Shown: piece by piece, positions 31,908-41,392 of the stretch
Layout: each line of letters begins with the position of its first letter
How positions within the stretch are numbered: position 1 is the first letter of the stretch
Source of the DNA: Enterobacter sp. kpr-6
GTDB lineage: Bacteria; Pseudomonadota; Gammaproteobacteria; Enterobacterales; Enterobacteriaceae
NCBI RefSeq assembly: GCF_900116015.1
Contig: NZ_FOYH01000002.1
Span: forward strand, 794,365 to 858,364
Length of the DNA stretch: 64,000 nucleotides
Direction: 5' to 3'
Position numbers and translations under genes: made by a program
The notes under the pieces: model-generated
Told to the model about the DNA's origin: nothing
What the model saw: only the letters and a program-made list of their open reading frames with translations
Database searches by the model: none

Positions 31908-32228
31908 CTAATCCTTTTTCGTCAGGCAGGCGCTCATAAATTTACTGCGGTCCTCCCCTTTCAGGGATTGCTGGGTTGCCTGTGAATTACATTCGCGCAT
32001 CTTTTGCTGCTGGGGAGAGAGGCTTTTCTGCCCCGGTTCGGTTTTGGTGTTCTTCAGACAATCGCTCATATAAGTTTTGCGGGCGTCACCGCCGAGCGTC
32101 TGCGCAGTCGCCTGCTGGTTGCATATCGTCATGCGTTGTTGCTGGGGAGTGAGTGTTTTTTCAGCGGCGCTGACCGCCACCATAAACATCATGCCAAACA
32201 GAAGGGTAACCAGTAATGTTATTTTCAT
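31908..32228 (-). CDS. psiF: Phosphate starvation-inducible protein PsiF
   Basis: 106 residues from the ATG at 32228 (MKITLLVTLLFGMMFM), exactly the E. coli length; the upstream in-frame start is unsupported. After a signal peptide of about 21 residues come two copies of a short repeat of type LxPQQQxMxxCNxQA...CL, each with two cysteines, typical of PsiF. Function unknown; exported. It lies downstream of phoA, but a good terminator between them limits read-through. Confidence 0.93.
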   Translation of the reverse strand: MKITLLVTLLFGMMFMVAVSAAEKTLTPQQQRMTICNQQATAQTLGGDARKTYMSDCLKNTKTEPGQKSLSPQQQKMRECNSQATQQSLKGEDRSKFMSACLTKKD

Positions 32229-32277
32229 ATCACCATCCCTCAGTGAGAGTTTCACCTTAAGCATGGTAAATTTCGGC

Positions 32278-32316
32278 TAAAAAACCACCCGACGGCGCAG
32301 ATTTACGCCGTCGGGC
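32278..32316 (-). terminator. Rho-independent terminator between phoA and psiF
   Basis: Perfect 10-bp stem CCCGACGGCG/CGCCGTCGGG with an eight-base loop, followed on the minus strand by TGGTTTTTTAG. It lies 6 bp after the phoA stop. Confidence 0.85.
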
Positions 32317-32321
32317 AGCGA

Positions 32322-33737
32322 TTATTGCAGCCCTAACGCATTCTTCATGGTGAAGAACAGATCCGTCTGATCGGTTAACCCGACCACGTTAGCGGCGTGC
32401 GGGCCATAGGCCGCGATGCGTAACTGTGCGCCGGTATGCTCCATCGACTCTTCTTCCGAGTTGCCGTAGGTCATTGCCATAACCGCGCCGTCTTTAGTAT
32501 TCAGGCTCTGGCTCAGGCCAGGCGCTTTGCTGTCCGGGGCGATGATCTGGCTGGCATGGGCGTGATCGGCGGTGACGATCACCAGCGTATTGCCATCTTT
32601 CTTCGCAAACGCCAGCGCTTTCTGGACCGCTTCATCCAGATCGACCGTCTCACCGATCTGACCGCACGGATTGGCCGCATGATCCTGTTTATCGATAGAC
32701 GCGCCTTCCACCTGTAAGAAGAATCCTTTCTGATTCTTGCTTAACAGCTCAATGGCTTTGTCCGTCATCTGCGCCAGCGTCGGCACGCTGTCGGTGCGCT
32801 GAGCATTCGGGGTACAGGTGACGGCAGGCTTATCCAGATTGCCATGGTAGGAGGCTTTCGGCCCTTCCCAGCGCACCGGCATGTTACCCTCAGAGAACAG
32901 GCCGAGCAGCGGTTTATCCTGATTCGCTTCGGTGATGGCCGCAAGCGTTGAGGCGTCGCTCACCATCTGATAACCGCGCGCCTGCGCCTGCTCGCGCAGC
33001 GTTTTACCCTGCCATTCCCCGGCGGTAGCGGTTTCGGCAAAGGATTTCGCTCCGCCGCCGAGGGTGACATCGGCGCGGGCGTTCAGCATCTGTTCAGTAA
33101 TCGAGCCTTTACCGCCTTTTTCCAGCGCATTGACGGCGCATTTTTCAGAGGTCACGCTCGGGGCGTAGCATTTACGGGAAATCACGTGCGCGAACAGCGC
33201 TGCCGGGGTGGCATCCTGCAATTCGGCGGTAGAAACGTTGCCCGTGGCGTAGCCTGCGGCTTTGGCTAATTCGAGAATGGTCTGGTGATCTTTTTCATGG
33301 ATATCCACACCGAGCGCGCCGTTGTAGGACTTCACGCCGGTCGTCCATGCCGTCGCGGAGGCGGCCGAGTCGGTCACGTAATCCGGCTTGCCGGTTTTTT
33401 TGTCCAGCGAGTAGTGAGTGTATTGCCCGGTCAGCGGCAGTGCGTCGATGCCTTTAAAGAAACCGCCCGCCCCTTCGGCGTAATTGCGCGCCGCGGTAAT
33501 TTCCGAATCGCCCATCCCATCGCCGATTAACAGAATGATATTTTTGGCGGGCTTATCCAGCAGAGAATCACGCAGGGCACTGGTCTGGTCAGCCGATAAA
33601 CGACGGGCCCCGCCCTGAGAGGTAATATCCCCCTGCGCGGCACGATTATCGAGCACAGCCATGTTGGTTGTATCCGCGTGAATAACAGGGGTAAATATTA
33701 ATGGTAATAAGGCAATAACCAGCGCGCTCTGTTTCAC
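32322..33737 (-). CDS. phoA: Alkaline phosphatase
   Basis: 471 residues, the E. coli length, with a GTG start at 33737 as in E. coli. A signal peptide of about 21 residues ([17 protein letters not shown]) directs it to the periplasm. The phosphoserine nucleophile block [12 protein letters not shown], metal-binding [26 protein letters not shown] and [10 protein letters not shown] are all intact, so it should be an active phosphomonoesterase. It scavenges phosphate under starvation; a Pho box and -10 element precede it. Confidence 0.98.
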   Translation of the reverse strand: MKQSALVIALLPLIFTPVIHADTTNMAVLDNRAAQGDITSQGGARRLSADQTSALRDSLLDKPAKNIILLIGDGMGDSEITAARNYAEGAGGFFKGIDALPLTGQYTHYSLDKKTGKPDYVTDSAASATAWTTGVKSYNGALGVDIHEKDHQTILELAKAAGYATGNVSTAELQDATPAALFAHVISRKCYAPSVTSEKCAVNALEKGGKGSITEQMLNARADVTLGGGAKSFAETATAGEWQGKTLREQAQARGYQMVSDASTLAAITEANQDKPLLGLFSEGNMPVRWEGPKASYHGNLDKPAVTCTPNAQRTDSVPTLAQMTDKAIELLSKNQKGFFLQVEGASIDKQDHAANPCGQIGETVDLDEAVQKALAFAKKDGNTLVIVTADHAHASQIIAPDSKAPGLSQSLNTKDGAVMAMTYGNSEEESMEHTGAQLRIAAYGPHAANVVGLTDQTDLFFTMKNALGLQ

Positions 33738-33778
33738 TCTATTTCTCCATGATTAAACATTCAGAATAAACAGAGCGA

Positions 33779-33811
33779 CTATAGGCAGCCCCTGTGACAG
33801 TGTTATGACAC
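33779..33811 (-). promoter_or_regulatory. Pho box and -10 element of phoA
   Basis: On the minus strand GTGTCATAACACTGTCACAG (33792-33811) matches the two-half-site PhoB box, and TATAGT follows at 33779-33784 as -10 element. The layout equals that of the E. coli phoA promoter. Confidence 0.88.
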
Positions 33812-33824
33812 ACTTTTCAGGTTC

Positions 33825-34085
33825 TTAATGACGGGGATGCCTTAATAGCTTTTTTATATATTGTTGTAACAGTTCAGAATCTTCGACCGGAACCTGAGAG
33901 TCGGGACTGGCCTGCTCAAGCGCGTTTTCAATGCCGTGGATAAGCGCCTGTTGCTGGGGTTCTGCCATATGGCGCACCAGTGCCGTCACCACGATTTCCA
34001 GGGCTTCTACCTGGGCCACCAGCTCTTTTGACTCTTCTTCCTTTTGGGCAAGTTTAACCAGTAATTCCGCAATGAGATTTTTCAT
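33825..34085 (-). CDS. iraP: Anti-adaptor protein IraP (sigma-S stabiliser)
   Basis: 86 residues, the E. coli length. It binds RssB and blocks delivery of sigma-S to ClpXP. The N-terminal coiled-coil [20 protein letters not shown] and the conserved [14 protein letters not shown] are close to E. coli; the C-terminal half diverges. It lies just upstream of phoA in the same direction, so the short phoA promoter region follows its stop. Confidence 0.95.
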   Translation of the reverse strand: MKNLIAELLVKLAQKEEESKELVAQVEALEIVVTALVRHMAEPQQQALIHGIENALEQASPDSQVPVEDSELLQQYIKKLLRHPRH

Positions 34086-34275
34086 AACACAATTTCCTTA
34101 TGAGATATCCGCAGACGTTATCACCCGGCATGGGTATTGCAAATAGGTCAACGTACTATTTTTTTAATAGGAATTTCTTGTTTTGTCGAATAAAAAAACA
34201 GATTGTCAGATAAAACATTTTATCCGTTCCTTAAGGTAAATCCTAAAACAGCTTTTTATATAAAACAGAATATAT

Positions 34276-35481
34276 TTATTCGCGGCGCGAAGAAGTACGG
34301 GAACGTTTAAGTTGAACGGCTAATTGCCAGATATTAATCAATACCACCACTGCCGTCGCGGCAAATACCCATCGAAAACCGGCCATTGCGGAAACCGTTG
34401 CGCCCATCAGCGGCCCTGCGACATTCCCCAGATACATAAAGGACTGGTTATAGCCAAAAATGCGTCCGGTCACCTGATCGCTGGAATATTTCAGCAACAG
34501 GGTCTGCACCGCCGGAAGCATTGCGCCATCGGCAAAGCCCAGCAAGAAACGCAGAATGCCCAGTTGCAGCGGGGTGGTCACGAATGACATGGCGAAAAAC
34601 AGCCCCACCGCGCAGATCAGCGTCGCCATCAAAATACGCGCAGTACCAATGCGATCGCCCAGCTTGCCTAAACGCGGCGCGGCCATCAGCGCAGAAACGC
34701 CCGGCACGGCGGCAATCAGCCCGCTGAGAAAGGCAATATTACTGCTGTCCGGGGCCAGCGACTGAATAAAGAGCGCCAGAATCGGCCCGACGGAGCCGTT
34801 GCAGAGCTGGATCACCAGGGTCGTGAAAAACAGACTGATCACCAGCGTCGGGTACGGCAGCGTGGCAAACACCGCTTTGCCGGAGAGCCGTTGCGCTTTG
34901 CTGACTTTGGGCCGCACGCCCTCTTTGATCAGAAACAGGGTGACGAGAAAACTCACCATCAGCAGAATCGCGGTAATCAAGAAAACGGTTCGCAGGCCAA
35001 CGTGGTCAGCCAGAAAGCCTCCCATCAGCGGCCCGCCTATGACGCCGCTGATTTGCGCGGTAGAGAGCGTGCTAAGCGCCCAGCCGCTGCGCTCGCGCGG
35101 AACCTGCGAGGCTACCAGCGCCATCGCGTTGGGGATGTACCCGGAGGTCAGTCCCATGATCCCGCGCAGAAGGAGCAACTGCCAGACGTTAGTGGCAAAC
35201 GCCTGCAACAGAATGGCAATCGCCATGCCCAGCGAAGCGCGGAGCAGCATCAGCTTGCGCCCTTTTCGGTCAGCCAGACTGCCCCACATCGGCGAGACAA
35301 TGGCGGAGATTAAAAAAGTAATACTGAACGTTAACCCCGACCACATCGACAGCGCTTCATGCGACGTGACGCCCAGTTGTGCCACATAGAGCGGCAGAAA
35401 AGGCAGGATCTGGCTGATGGCAAGGCCAGTAAAGAAACAGCCAAACCAGACTGAAATGAGGTTAACTTTCCAGGATTCCAT
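34276..35481 (-). CDS. MdtG-like multidrug efflux MFS transporter
   Basis: 401 residues with twelve helices. It resembles MdtG (YceE) of E. coli along its whole length, for example [20 protein letters not shown], the DHA1 motif [19 protein letters not shown] and [10 protein letters not shown], yet differs at many positions and so looks like a paralogue rather than the mdtG orthologue, which in E. coli maps elsewhere. Substrates unknown. It is inserted between iraP and ddlA together with the next gene, where E. coli has neither. Confidence 0.85.
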   Translation of the reverse strand: MESWKVNLISVWFGCFFTGLAISQILPFLPLYVAQLGVTSHEALSMWSGLTFSITFLISAIVSPMWGSLADRKGRKLMLLRASLGMAIAILLQAFATNVWQLLLLRGIMGLTSGYIPNAMALVASQVPRERSGWALSTLSTAQISGVIGGPLMGGFLADHVGLRTVFLITAILLMVSFLVTLFLIKEGVRPKVSKAQRLSGKAVFATLPYPTLVISLFFTTLVIQLCNGSVGPILALFIQSLAPDSSNIAFLSGLIAAVPGVSALMAAPRLGKLGDRIGTARILMATLICAVGLFFAMSFVTTPLQLGILRFLLGFADGAMLPAVQTLLLKYSSDQVTGRIFGYNQSFMYLGNVAGPLMGATVSAMAGFRWVFAATAVVVLINIWQLAVQLKRSRTSSRRE

Positions 35482-35511
35482 AACCGTTTTAATTCTTAAG
35501 TGGATCGGACA

Positions 35512-36195
35512 TTAGCGGCACAGGCCGTAGCCCCGCATGCCGAGGTGAAAATGGTTCGCATGGGCGGCATTATAGTTCGGCCCCAGACCATTCCCATAAT
35601 AATTACAACTGGCGCTCAGCATCGCCTGAAGCCAGGGCTGCGTTTTCTCCACCTTCCAGCCGCGCAGCACGCTCACCTGCTGACCGTTGGCTAAGCGAAA
35701 ACCGCTGATATCCAGCGCGTCTGCCGTGGCGTGCTCGCTCAGGCGGGCATTTTCGCGGTGATAGATATTCCGGCAGGCGTAACTCCCCAGGTGCTCAATG
35801 CGCACCAGTTCGCTTGCCATAAATTGTTGGGTGAGCGGCCTTGCCTGCTGCTGGACAAACAGCGCTGAACTGAGCGCCAGCGGGCAGGAAGCGAGGAAGC
35901 TGCTGCTCAGTTTGACCGGGCCGAAATCGCGCACCCGCACGGCGTTGGTCAGCGGGCAGGTGCCTTTGCTGTCTGCCACCGGCTGTGCGGTGATCAATCC
36001 CTGCTGATTGGCTTCGACAAGTAACGCCGCGCACTGGGCTGCCTCCAGTTTCCGCAGTTTGAACTGCGTGATTTTTCCCGGCGGATCGCTTAAGCGCAAG
36101 GGGACGAACGGGTTGTAATACGACGGCAGATGGCGGTAGCCCGCGACACCTGCCCCGATGATAATCAGCCAGACGATCACACTTTTCCCTTTCAC
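35512..36195 (-). CDS. Extensin-like/M15-type periplasmic protein
   Basis: 227 residues. An N-terminal helix (about residues 5-20) anchors or exports it. The C-terminal extensin-like domain has SEHATADALD (S153, H155, D162) and NHFHL (H215, H217), which line up with the zinc motif SxHxxGxAxD...HxH of M15/LAS peptidases that act on D-Ala-D-Ala bonds; one glycine is replaced by alanine. Six cysteines fit a disulfide-bonded periplasmic protein. It is divergent from ddlA, 107 bp apart. I infer a peptidoglycan hydrolase or binder; not proven. Confidence 0.75.
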   Translation of the reverse strand: MKGKSVIVWLIIIGAGVAGYRHLPSYYNPFVPLRLSDPPGKITQFKLRKLEAAQCAALLVEANQQGLITAQPVADSKGTCPLTNAVRVRDFGPVKLSSSFLASCPLALSSALFVQQQARPLTQQFMASELVRIEHLGSYACRNIYHRENARLSEHATADALDISGFRLANGQQVSVLRGWKVEKTQPWLQAMLSASCNYYGNGLGPNYNAAHANHFHLGMRGYGLCR

Positions 36196-36302
36196 TCTTC
36201 CCCCTTTTTTAATTCCAGAAACATTATGGCAGAAGGCCGGGAATCGCGCGTTTTGTCGTGGTAAGGTATGGCCTTTCAGGATATTGATGAGTGGATGTTG
36301 TG

Positions 36303-37400
36303 ATGGCGAAATTGCGGGTAGGCGTGGTGTTTGGCGGCAAATCGGCGGAGCATGAAGTGTCGCTCCAGTCGGCCAAAAACATTGTTGAGGCGATGGATAA
36401 AAACCGCTTCGAGGTGGTGTTGCTGGGAATAGACAAACAGGGTCAGTGGCATATTAATGATGCCGGTAACTTCCTGCAAAATGCGCACGATCCGGCGCGG
36501 ATTGCGCTTAACCCGTCAGAGATTCGTCTTGCCCAGATCCCCGGCCAGGCACACCAGCCGTTCATCAATGCCGACAACGGTGCTCCGCTGCCCCATCTTG
36601 ATGTGATTTTCCCTATTGTCCACGGCACGCTCGGTGAAGATGGCTCCCTTCAGGGGATGCTGCGCATGGCGAATCTGCCGTATGTCGGGTCCGACGTGCT
36701 TGGCTCCGCCGCCTGTATGGATAAAGACGTGACTAAACGCCTGCTGCGCGATGCGGGCCTTGGGATTGCGCCTTTTATCACCCTGACGCGGGCGAATCGC
36801 CAGCAGGTCGCTTTCAGTGAAGTGGAAGCGAAACTCGGTCTACCGCTGTTTGTAAAACCGGCGAATCAGGGCTCGTCCGTGGGCGTCAGCAAAGTCACCA
36901 GCGAGGCGCAGTACCATGAGGCCGTGCGTTTCGCCTTTGAATTCGATCATAAAGTGGTAGTAGAAAAGGGCATTGTCGGTCGTGAAATCGAATGCGCGGT
37001 CTTAGGAAATGAAGCGCCTGAAGCCAGCACCTGCGGCGAGATCGTGCTTAACAGCGAATTTTACGCCTACGACACCAAGTACATCGATGATAACGGTGCG
37101 CGTGTGGTGGTTCCGGCTGAAATCGATCCTGCGGTGAATGACACTATCCGCCAGATTGCGATTGTGGCGTATCAGACGTTAGGCTGCGCCGGCATGGCGC
37201 GGGTGGATGTCTTTTTGACCCCGGAAAACGAGGTCATCATCAATGAGATTAACACGCTGCCGGGCTTTACCAACATCAGCATGTATCCCAAGCTGTGGCA
37301 GGCGAGCGGTGTCAGTTATACCGATCTGATAAGCCGCCTGATCGATCTGGCGTTAGCGCGCCATCAGGCTGACAGCGCCCTGAAAACCACACTCTCTTAA
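36303..37400 (+). CDS. ddlA: D-alanine--D-alanine ligase A
   Basis: 365 residues from the ATG at 36303 ([19 protein letters not shown]); a GTG 12 bp upstream is also in frame but adds only MDVV. An ATP-grasp ligase that makes the D-Ala-D-Ala dipeptide for peptidoglycan. Visible are [30 protein letters not shown], and the metal-binding end [20 protein letters not shown]. Its stop overlaps that of convergent yaiZ within TTAA. Confidence 0.97.
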   Translation: MAKLRVGVVFGGKSAEHEVSLQSAKNIVEAMDKNRFEVVLLGIDKQGQWHINDAGNFLQNAHDPARIALNPSEIRLAQIPGQAHQPFINADNGAPLPHLDVIFPIVHGTLGEDGSLQGMLRMANLPYVGSDVLGSAACMDKDVTKRLLRDAGLGIAPFITLTRANRQQVAFSEVEAKLGLPLFVKPANQGSSVGVSKVTSEAQYHEAVRFAFEFDHKVVVEKGIVGREIECAVLGNEAPEASTCGEIVLNSEFYAYDTKYIDDNGARVVVPAEIDPAVNDTIRQIAIVAYQTLGCAGMARVDVFLTPENEVIINEINTLPGFTNISMYPKLWQASGVSYTDLISRLIDLALARHQADSALKTTLS

Positions 37401-37624
37401 TCTTCGATCTTCGTCGCTGTCTCGTCTTCCTCAACGGGGCGGCGGCGAATAATCAATCCCGCCAGCCAGAAGCTAATGACCCACGTTACCAGGCCAACCG
37501 CATAGGTTTGCCAGCCTTGCGCTTCGAAACCCAGCAGCCCCACCACACCGTTCAGAATAAAGATCAGGCCAATGGCAAAGGCGTAATAGTGCCAGTCACG
37601 GCGAATTTTTAAAGGCAGTTTCAT
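37397..37624 (-). CDS. yaiZ: Small inner-membrane protein YaiZ
   Basis: 75 residues (E. coli 70). Two hydrophobic segments, about residues 13-31 ([19 protein letters not shown]) and 41-60 ([19 protein letters not shown]), with a basic link and an acidic C-terminus. No function is known. It converges on ddlA with overlapping stops and is divergent from yaiY. Confidence 0.92.
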   Translation of the reverse strand: MKLPLKIRRDWHYYAFAIGLIFILNGVVGLLGFEAQGWQTYAVGLVTWVISFWLAGLIIRRRPVEEDETATKIED

Positions 37625-37876
37625 AACAACTCCGCAGGCTAAAAAAATATCGTCGCATATTTCCTTACGCGCGTCTGCGAAGCATACGGAAAATCTTAAT
37701 TGTTACCTAAAAATAACAAATGTAACAGAAATGTGAGAACAAGCAAAAAACAGCCATTCTCTGCCGGGCTGGCGGGTAAATTCTCACCAATCTGATATTG
37801 ACAATCGTATTGAGCTGTCAAACTAGCATTGAGTCACAAGCTCTGAGCCTGGTCTATCAAGCATGCAGGAGGTCAT

Positions 37877-38185
37877 ATGGCAGACTTTACTTTGTCGAAA
37901 CCCTTTACCAGGGCAAAGGGTAAAAAGCGGGATGCCTCAACGCCTGGCAACATCGCGTATGCGGTGTTTGTGCTGCTCTGCTTCTGGGCGGGCGCGCAAC
38001 TGCTGAACCTGCTGGTTCACGCGCCTGGCGTGTTTGAACATTTGATGCAAATGCAGGATACCAACCGACCCCATGTCGAAATGGGACTGGGTGTAGGCAC
38101 GATTTTCGGCCTGGTGCCCTTCCTGATCGGCTGTGCGGTACTTGGCGTTATTGCTCTGCTGTTACGCTGGCGTCGTTACGACTAA
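37877..38185 (+). CDS. yaiY: Inner-membrane protein YaiY
   Basis: 102 residues, the E. coli length. Two predicted helices, about residues 27-48 ([22 protein letters not shown]) and 72-97 ([25 protein letters not shown]). Function unknown. A strong AGGAGG box lies 4-9 bp before the ATG. Upstream, TTGACA (37798) could be a -35 element and forms an inverted repeat with TGTCAA at 37816. Converges with yaiW. Confidence 0.93.
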   Translation: MADFTLSKPFTRAKGKKRDASTPGNIAYAVFVLLCFWAGAQLLNLLVHAPGVFEHLMQMQDTNRPHVEMGLGVGTIFGLVPFLIGCAVLGVIALLLRWRRYD

Positions 38186-38194
38186 CGGCCCTGG

Positions 38195-39286
38195 CTAGAG
38201 CGATAAACAGCGCAACCTGCGATCGTCTACGCGTTTAGCGAACCAGGCGGTCGTCAGGCTGCGGGTGATTTTGGGGCTTTCCAGTTGAATGCCCGGCAAT
38301 ATCTCCTTCGGCTGCTCCTTCCCGGTTTTCACCTTCGCCAGACGATACACTTCGCGGTACAGGGCGGTTTTTTCAAACGCCAGGCTGTCACCTTTTTCCA
38401 GTTGCTGACGAATTTCACGCTCGCTCATATCCAGTTTGCCTGCCAGTTTGCGTACCGCCAGTTCAGTCTTGCCCGGCTCACGGCTATCGTAGCGAATCAA
38501 ATCACCATCCAGCGCCAGTTTCACCCCACTCGCTTTACTTACCGCATTCTGAAACGCGGCATTGCGGCTCGCGTACCAGCCAGCATTAAAATCTGCAAAG
38601 CGGTAAATCGACGCACTGTAATTAGCGGGATAATTGAGCAGATGGTAGGTGCCGAACCACAGCCCGCCCCGGCGGGTAAAGACTTCCTGGCGCACGGTCC
38701 CCGTCATTTTCCACGGATACCCCGCCGCGTGCTGCTCGGCGAATGCAATACTCACCTGCATCGGCCCGCCGGTATGCACCGGGTTGAGCGAACCAAACAG
38801 TGTCTGGCCCATCGGCACCATGTTGATGAAATCATCGAAAATGGCGCTTAACTGTTTCTCAGTTTTGACCTTATCCAGCCGTTCGCTGTAGCTTTTGCCG
38901 TTGGGCGAGGTGATTTTCAGCGCGGTATGCACCAGAAACACCGGGATGTGCAGCCGTTCGGCACGCTTGTCGATCTCCTGCCAGGCGATTTTATTCAGCC
39001 CCGGCACGGCGGGATCCGCCTGGTAAGTCGACTCCTGCTGCGCCACCGCCAGCACCGCACAGACGTTTTCTTCCGTCGGGGCCAGCTTCTGGCTTTCAAA
39101 GGTTTTGGCAATATCACGCGCCCAGGCGTCGCGATCTTTCACGCTGGCGGGCATTTTCTGGCGCACCACGCTTGCCACATCGATCGGCTTTTCGCCCTCT
39201 TTAAGCGGTGCGGGGCGATCGGTGCTACACCCGGCGAGCAGCAAGCCCAGCAGGGGCGGTAAATAACGTGGTGCGACAAGCGGCAT
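38195..39286 (-). CDS. yaiW: Surface-exposed outer-membrane lipoprotein YaiW
   Basis: 363 residues (E. coli 364). A lipobox LLAGC ends at about residue 20, marking a lipoprotein with C20 as the modified cysteine. The mature part is the DUF1615 domain, with GPMQVSIAFAEQHA and GGLWFGTYHLLNYP. In E. coli YaiW lies in an operon with sbmA and affects uptake of the peptide Bac7, which agrees with the 13-bp gap here. Confidence 0.95.
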   Translation of the reverse strand: MPLVAPRYLPPLLGLLLAGCSTDRPAPLKEGEKPIDVASVVRQKMPASVKDRDAWARDIAKTFESQKLAPTEENVCAVLAVAQQESTYQADPAVPGLNKIAWQEIDKRAERLHIPVFLVHTALKITSPNGKSYSERLDKVKTEKQLSAIFDDFINMVPMGQTLFGSLNPVHTGGPMQVSIAFAEQHAAGYPWKMTGTVRQEVFTRRGGLWFGTYHLLNYPANYSASIYRFADFNAGWYASRNAAFQNAVSKASGVKLALDGDLIRYDSREPGKTELAVRKLAGKLDMSEREIRQQLEKGDSLAFEKTALYREVYRLAKVKTGKEQPKEILPGIQLESPKITRSLTTAWFAKRVDDRRLRCLSL

Positions 39287-39299
39287 AGCGATTCCTTTA

Positions 39300-40520
39300 T
39301 TAGCTCAGTGGCAACGTCACTTCCACAACCTCTCCCTCGTCCAGCACCTGTTCAAAAGTGCGCAGACGTTTGTAGATCGACATCAGTTCAACCAGCGTCG
39401 TCCAGGAGTTGATCAGATACTGGAATGAACTGCGGACCTGATCAAAGACGTTGAGGATCTGGTTCATTAATCCAAGGGTGATCGTACCGGCGACAATGGA
39501 CGGAAACAGCAGGAACAGGCCGAAAACGTTATCAATTTGCAGATAAAAAATGCGCGCGATGTTGAAGTACATATAGTGAAAATAGAGGCGGAAATAGTTA
39601 CGGCGCACGGCGGAAAACAGTTCACGCACGGTAGGCGGATCGGCACGCTGTGGATCGTCTTCGCCATACACCAGCTCTTTACGGTAGGCCGCTTCAACGC
39701 GCTGATTTTTAAACTCCAGTCCCGGTAGCTTGATCCCAACCACCCCAAGCAGACCCGTTCCCAGCAGCGACCAGAGGATCGCGGCAATCACCAGACCGTA
39801 CGGGATATGGCCGACGACAGGCAGTTCAGGCACATGTGGGGAGAGCGCCACCAGGATCGGCAGAAAGGCGATCAGTTTCATGATGGCGTTCAGCAGACTG
39901 ACGCCCATGTCTTCGAGGGTGGTCGAAAAACGCATGGTGTCTTCCTGCACACGCTGGGCGGCCCCTTCGACATGGCGCAAACGCTGCCAGTTCGCCATGT
40001 AATATTCGTTCATTGCCGTACGCCAGCGGAAAATATAGTGGCTGACGAAGAAGTTATTTAGCACCGCCACCAGCACCGCAATCAGCGCGATGCCGAGGAA
40101 AATGCTCACTTCGTGATAAAACTGCCCGATCGTGGTTTTATGCGGCGCGCTGAGTGCATTCTGAATTAAATCGTAAAAAGGCGCGTACCAGGCGTTGATG
40201 GCGACACTCACCTGCACCATAAACCAGGTCACGAAGACGATCAGCGCCGTGCCCAGAATCGACCATTTTTGCCAGCGGTGCGGAGCGTAGTTAAACCAGA
40301 ACAGGGCGAAGGCGGCCACGCAAAACGCGTAGTAGGCATAAAAGACCAGGTATCCGCGCGACCAGAATCGCGTGGCGCTAATCGGTACGTCTTTGGATGC
40401 ACCTGCAATACGCTCAAGCCAGGCGCTTCCACCTGCCTGCCAGAACACCACGGCGATCATTGCCCAAATCAATGCCGATAAAAAGAAGGGACCCGGCTTT
40501 GGGAAAAAAGACTTAAACAT
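39300..40520 (-). CDS. sbmA: Peptide antibiotic transporter SbmA
   Basis: 406 residues from the ATG at 40520 ([15 protein letters not shown]), exactly the E. coli length; earlier in-frame starts lack support. A proton-driven inner-membrane importer of proline-rich peptides, microcin B17 and bleomycin; related to the membrane half of ABC transporters but without an ATPase domain. Family sequence is well conserved, for example [25 protein letters not shown] and [13 protein letters not shown]. It is cotranscribed with yaiW. Confidence 0.97.
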   Translation of the reverse strand: MFKSFFPKPGPFFLSALIWAMIAVVFWQAGGSAWLERIAGASKDVPISATRFWSRGYLVFYAYYAFCVAAFALFWFNYAPHRWQKWSILGTALIVFVTWFMVQVSVAINAWYAPFYDLIQNALSAPHKTTIGQFYHEVSIFLGIALIAVLVAVLNNFFVSHYIFRWRTAMNEYYMANWQRLRHVEGAAQRVQEDTMRFSTTLEDMGVSLLNAIMKLIAFLPILVALSPHVPELPVVGHIPYGLVIAAILWSLLGTGLLGVVGIKLPGLEFKNQRVEAAYRKELVYGEDDPQRADPPTVRELFSAVRRNYFRLYFHYMYFNIARIFYLQIDNVFGLFLLFPSIVAGTITLGLMNQILNVFDQVRSSFQYLINSWTTLVELMSIYKRLRTFEQVLDEGEVVEVTLPLS

Positions 40521-40652
40521 GACATGCTCCTGCAACTTCTCATTTTTATGGTGAATGCTGTGTAACGCTGTGGCCTCCACCGGCATCATCCCGTGGATGA
40601 CAAAAGATAAATGCCTGGCGGCGACAAAATTTTCAGACCGGGGCGGCCTGGC

Positions 40653-41186
40653 TTAGTTCGCCTGCCACGCCTGAAGAATTGTTTCTGTGGGTTTCACACG
40701 GACCGGATTGCCCGGCACAGTCAGCGTGCGCCACACCTCGTTATAATGAGCTATCAGGGTCGCTGCCTGCGCCGCCGGACGATCGGCGGTGGTGTGAGCA
40801 TCCTCCGCCACGGTTATGGCGTAACCTTTGCTGGCGGCGTTTTTCAGGGTGGTATCAACGCAATAATCGGTCGCGCAACCGCACATAACAAATTCGCGGA
40901 TCCCGTGCTCATCCAGCAATTGCTCAAGACCGGTTTTGTAGAAAGCATCGCAGGCGGTTTTGCTGGAATAGAGCGCCCCTTCAGGCTGGTATAAATCAGG
41001 CAGCAGCGCAAATCCGTCGCTCCCCTCCTCCAGTCCACCCTCTTCGATATGCTGAATAAAAATGACCCGATCTGCGGCCCGGGTCAGTTGATTGATTCGC
41101 GCGACGCATGCTTCGCGCTGAAGACGAGGCGTGGCAAAGACTCTCTGTTGCATATCAACGACCATCACAACGCGTTTGTTTGACAT
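40653..41186 (-). CDS. Isochorismatase-family cysteine hydrolase
   Basis: 177 residues. The three catalytic residues of the isochorismatase/nicotinamidase superfamily are in place: D11 (VVDMQ), K76 (SSKTACDAF) and C109 (CGCATDYCVDTT). No zinc-binding nicotinamidase DxH motif is visible after D39, so it is probably a general amide/isochorismatase-like hydrolase; substrate unknown. It stands alone between sbmA and ampH, a place where E. coli K-12 has no such gene. Confidence 0.87.
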   Translation of the reverse strand: MSNKRVVMVVDMQQRVFATPRLQREACVARINQLTRAADRVIFIQHIEEGGLEEGSDGFALLPDLYQPEGALYSSKTACDAFYKTGLEQLLDEHGIREFVMCGCATDYCVDTTLKNAASKGYAITVAEDAHTTADRPAAQAATLIAHYNEVWRTLTVPGNPVRVKPTETILQAWQAN

Positions 41187-41392
41187 TACTCATACTCTCA
41201 GCAAATCAACGAAGTTAACGAGATTACCATAAGGCACACGTCACAAAAGCAGACATTCTTTATGCGAAAAAATGTCGTGTTTACTCATCGTTACGTTTTA
41301 GCGCGCCGGATTACGCTTTTCCAGGCTTTGCATCGAAGTGCCAGGTAGTATAAATAGACATTATCTTTTTTATTCTTTGATGGATGCTTTCG

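Noticed and set aside
34276-36195. A mobile island in the iraP-ddlA gap
   Set aside because: No integrase, terminal repeat, tRNA or target duplication was found around the two inserted genes.
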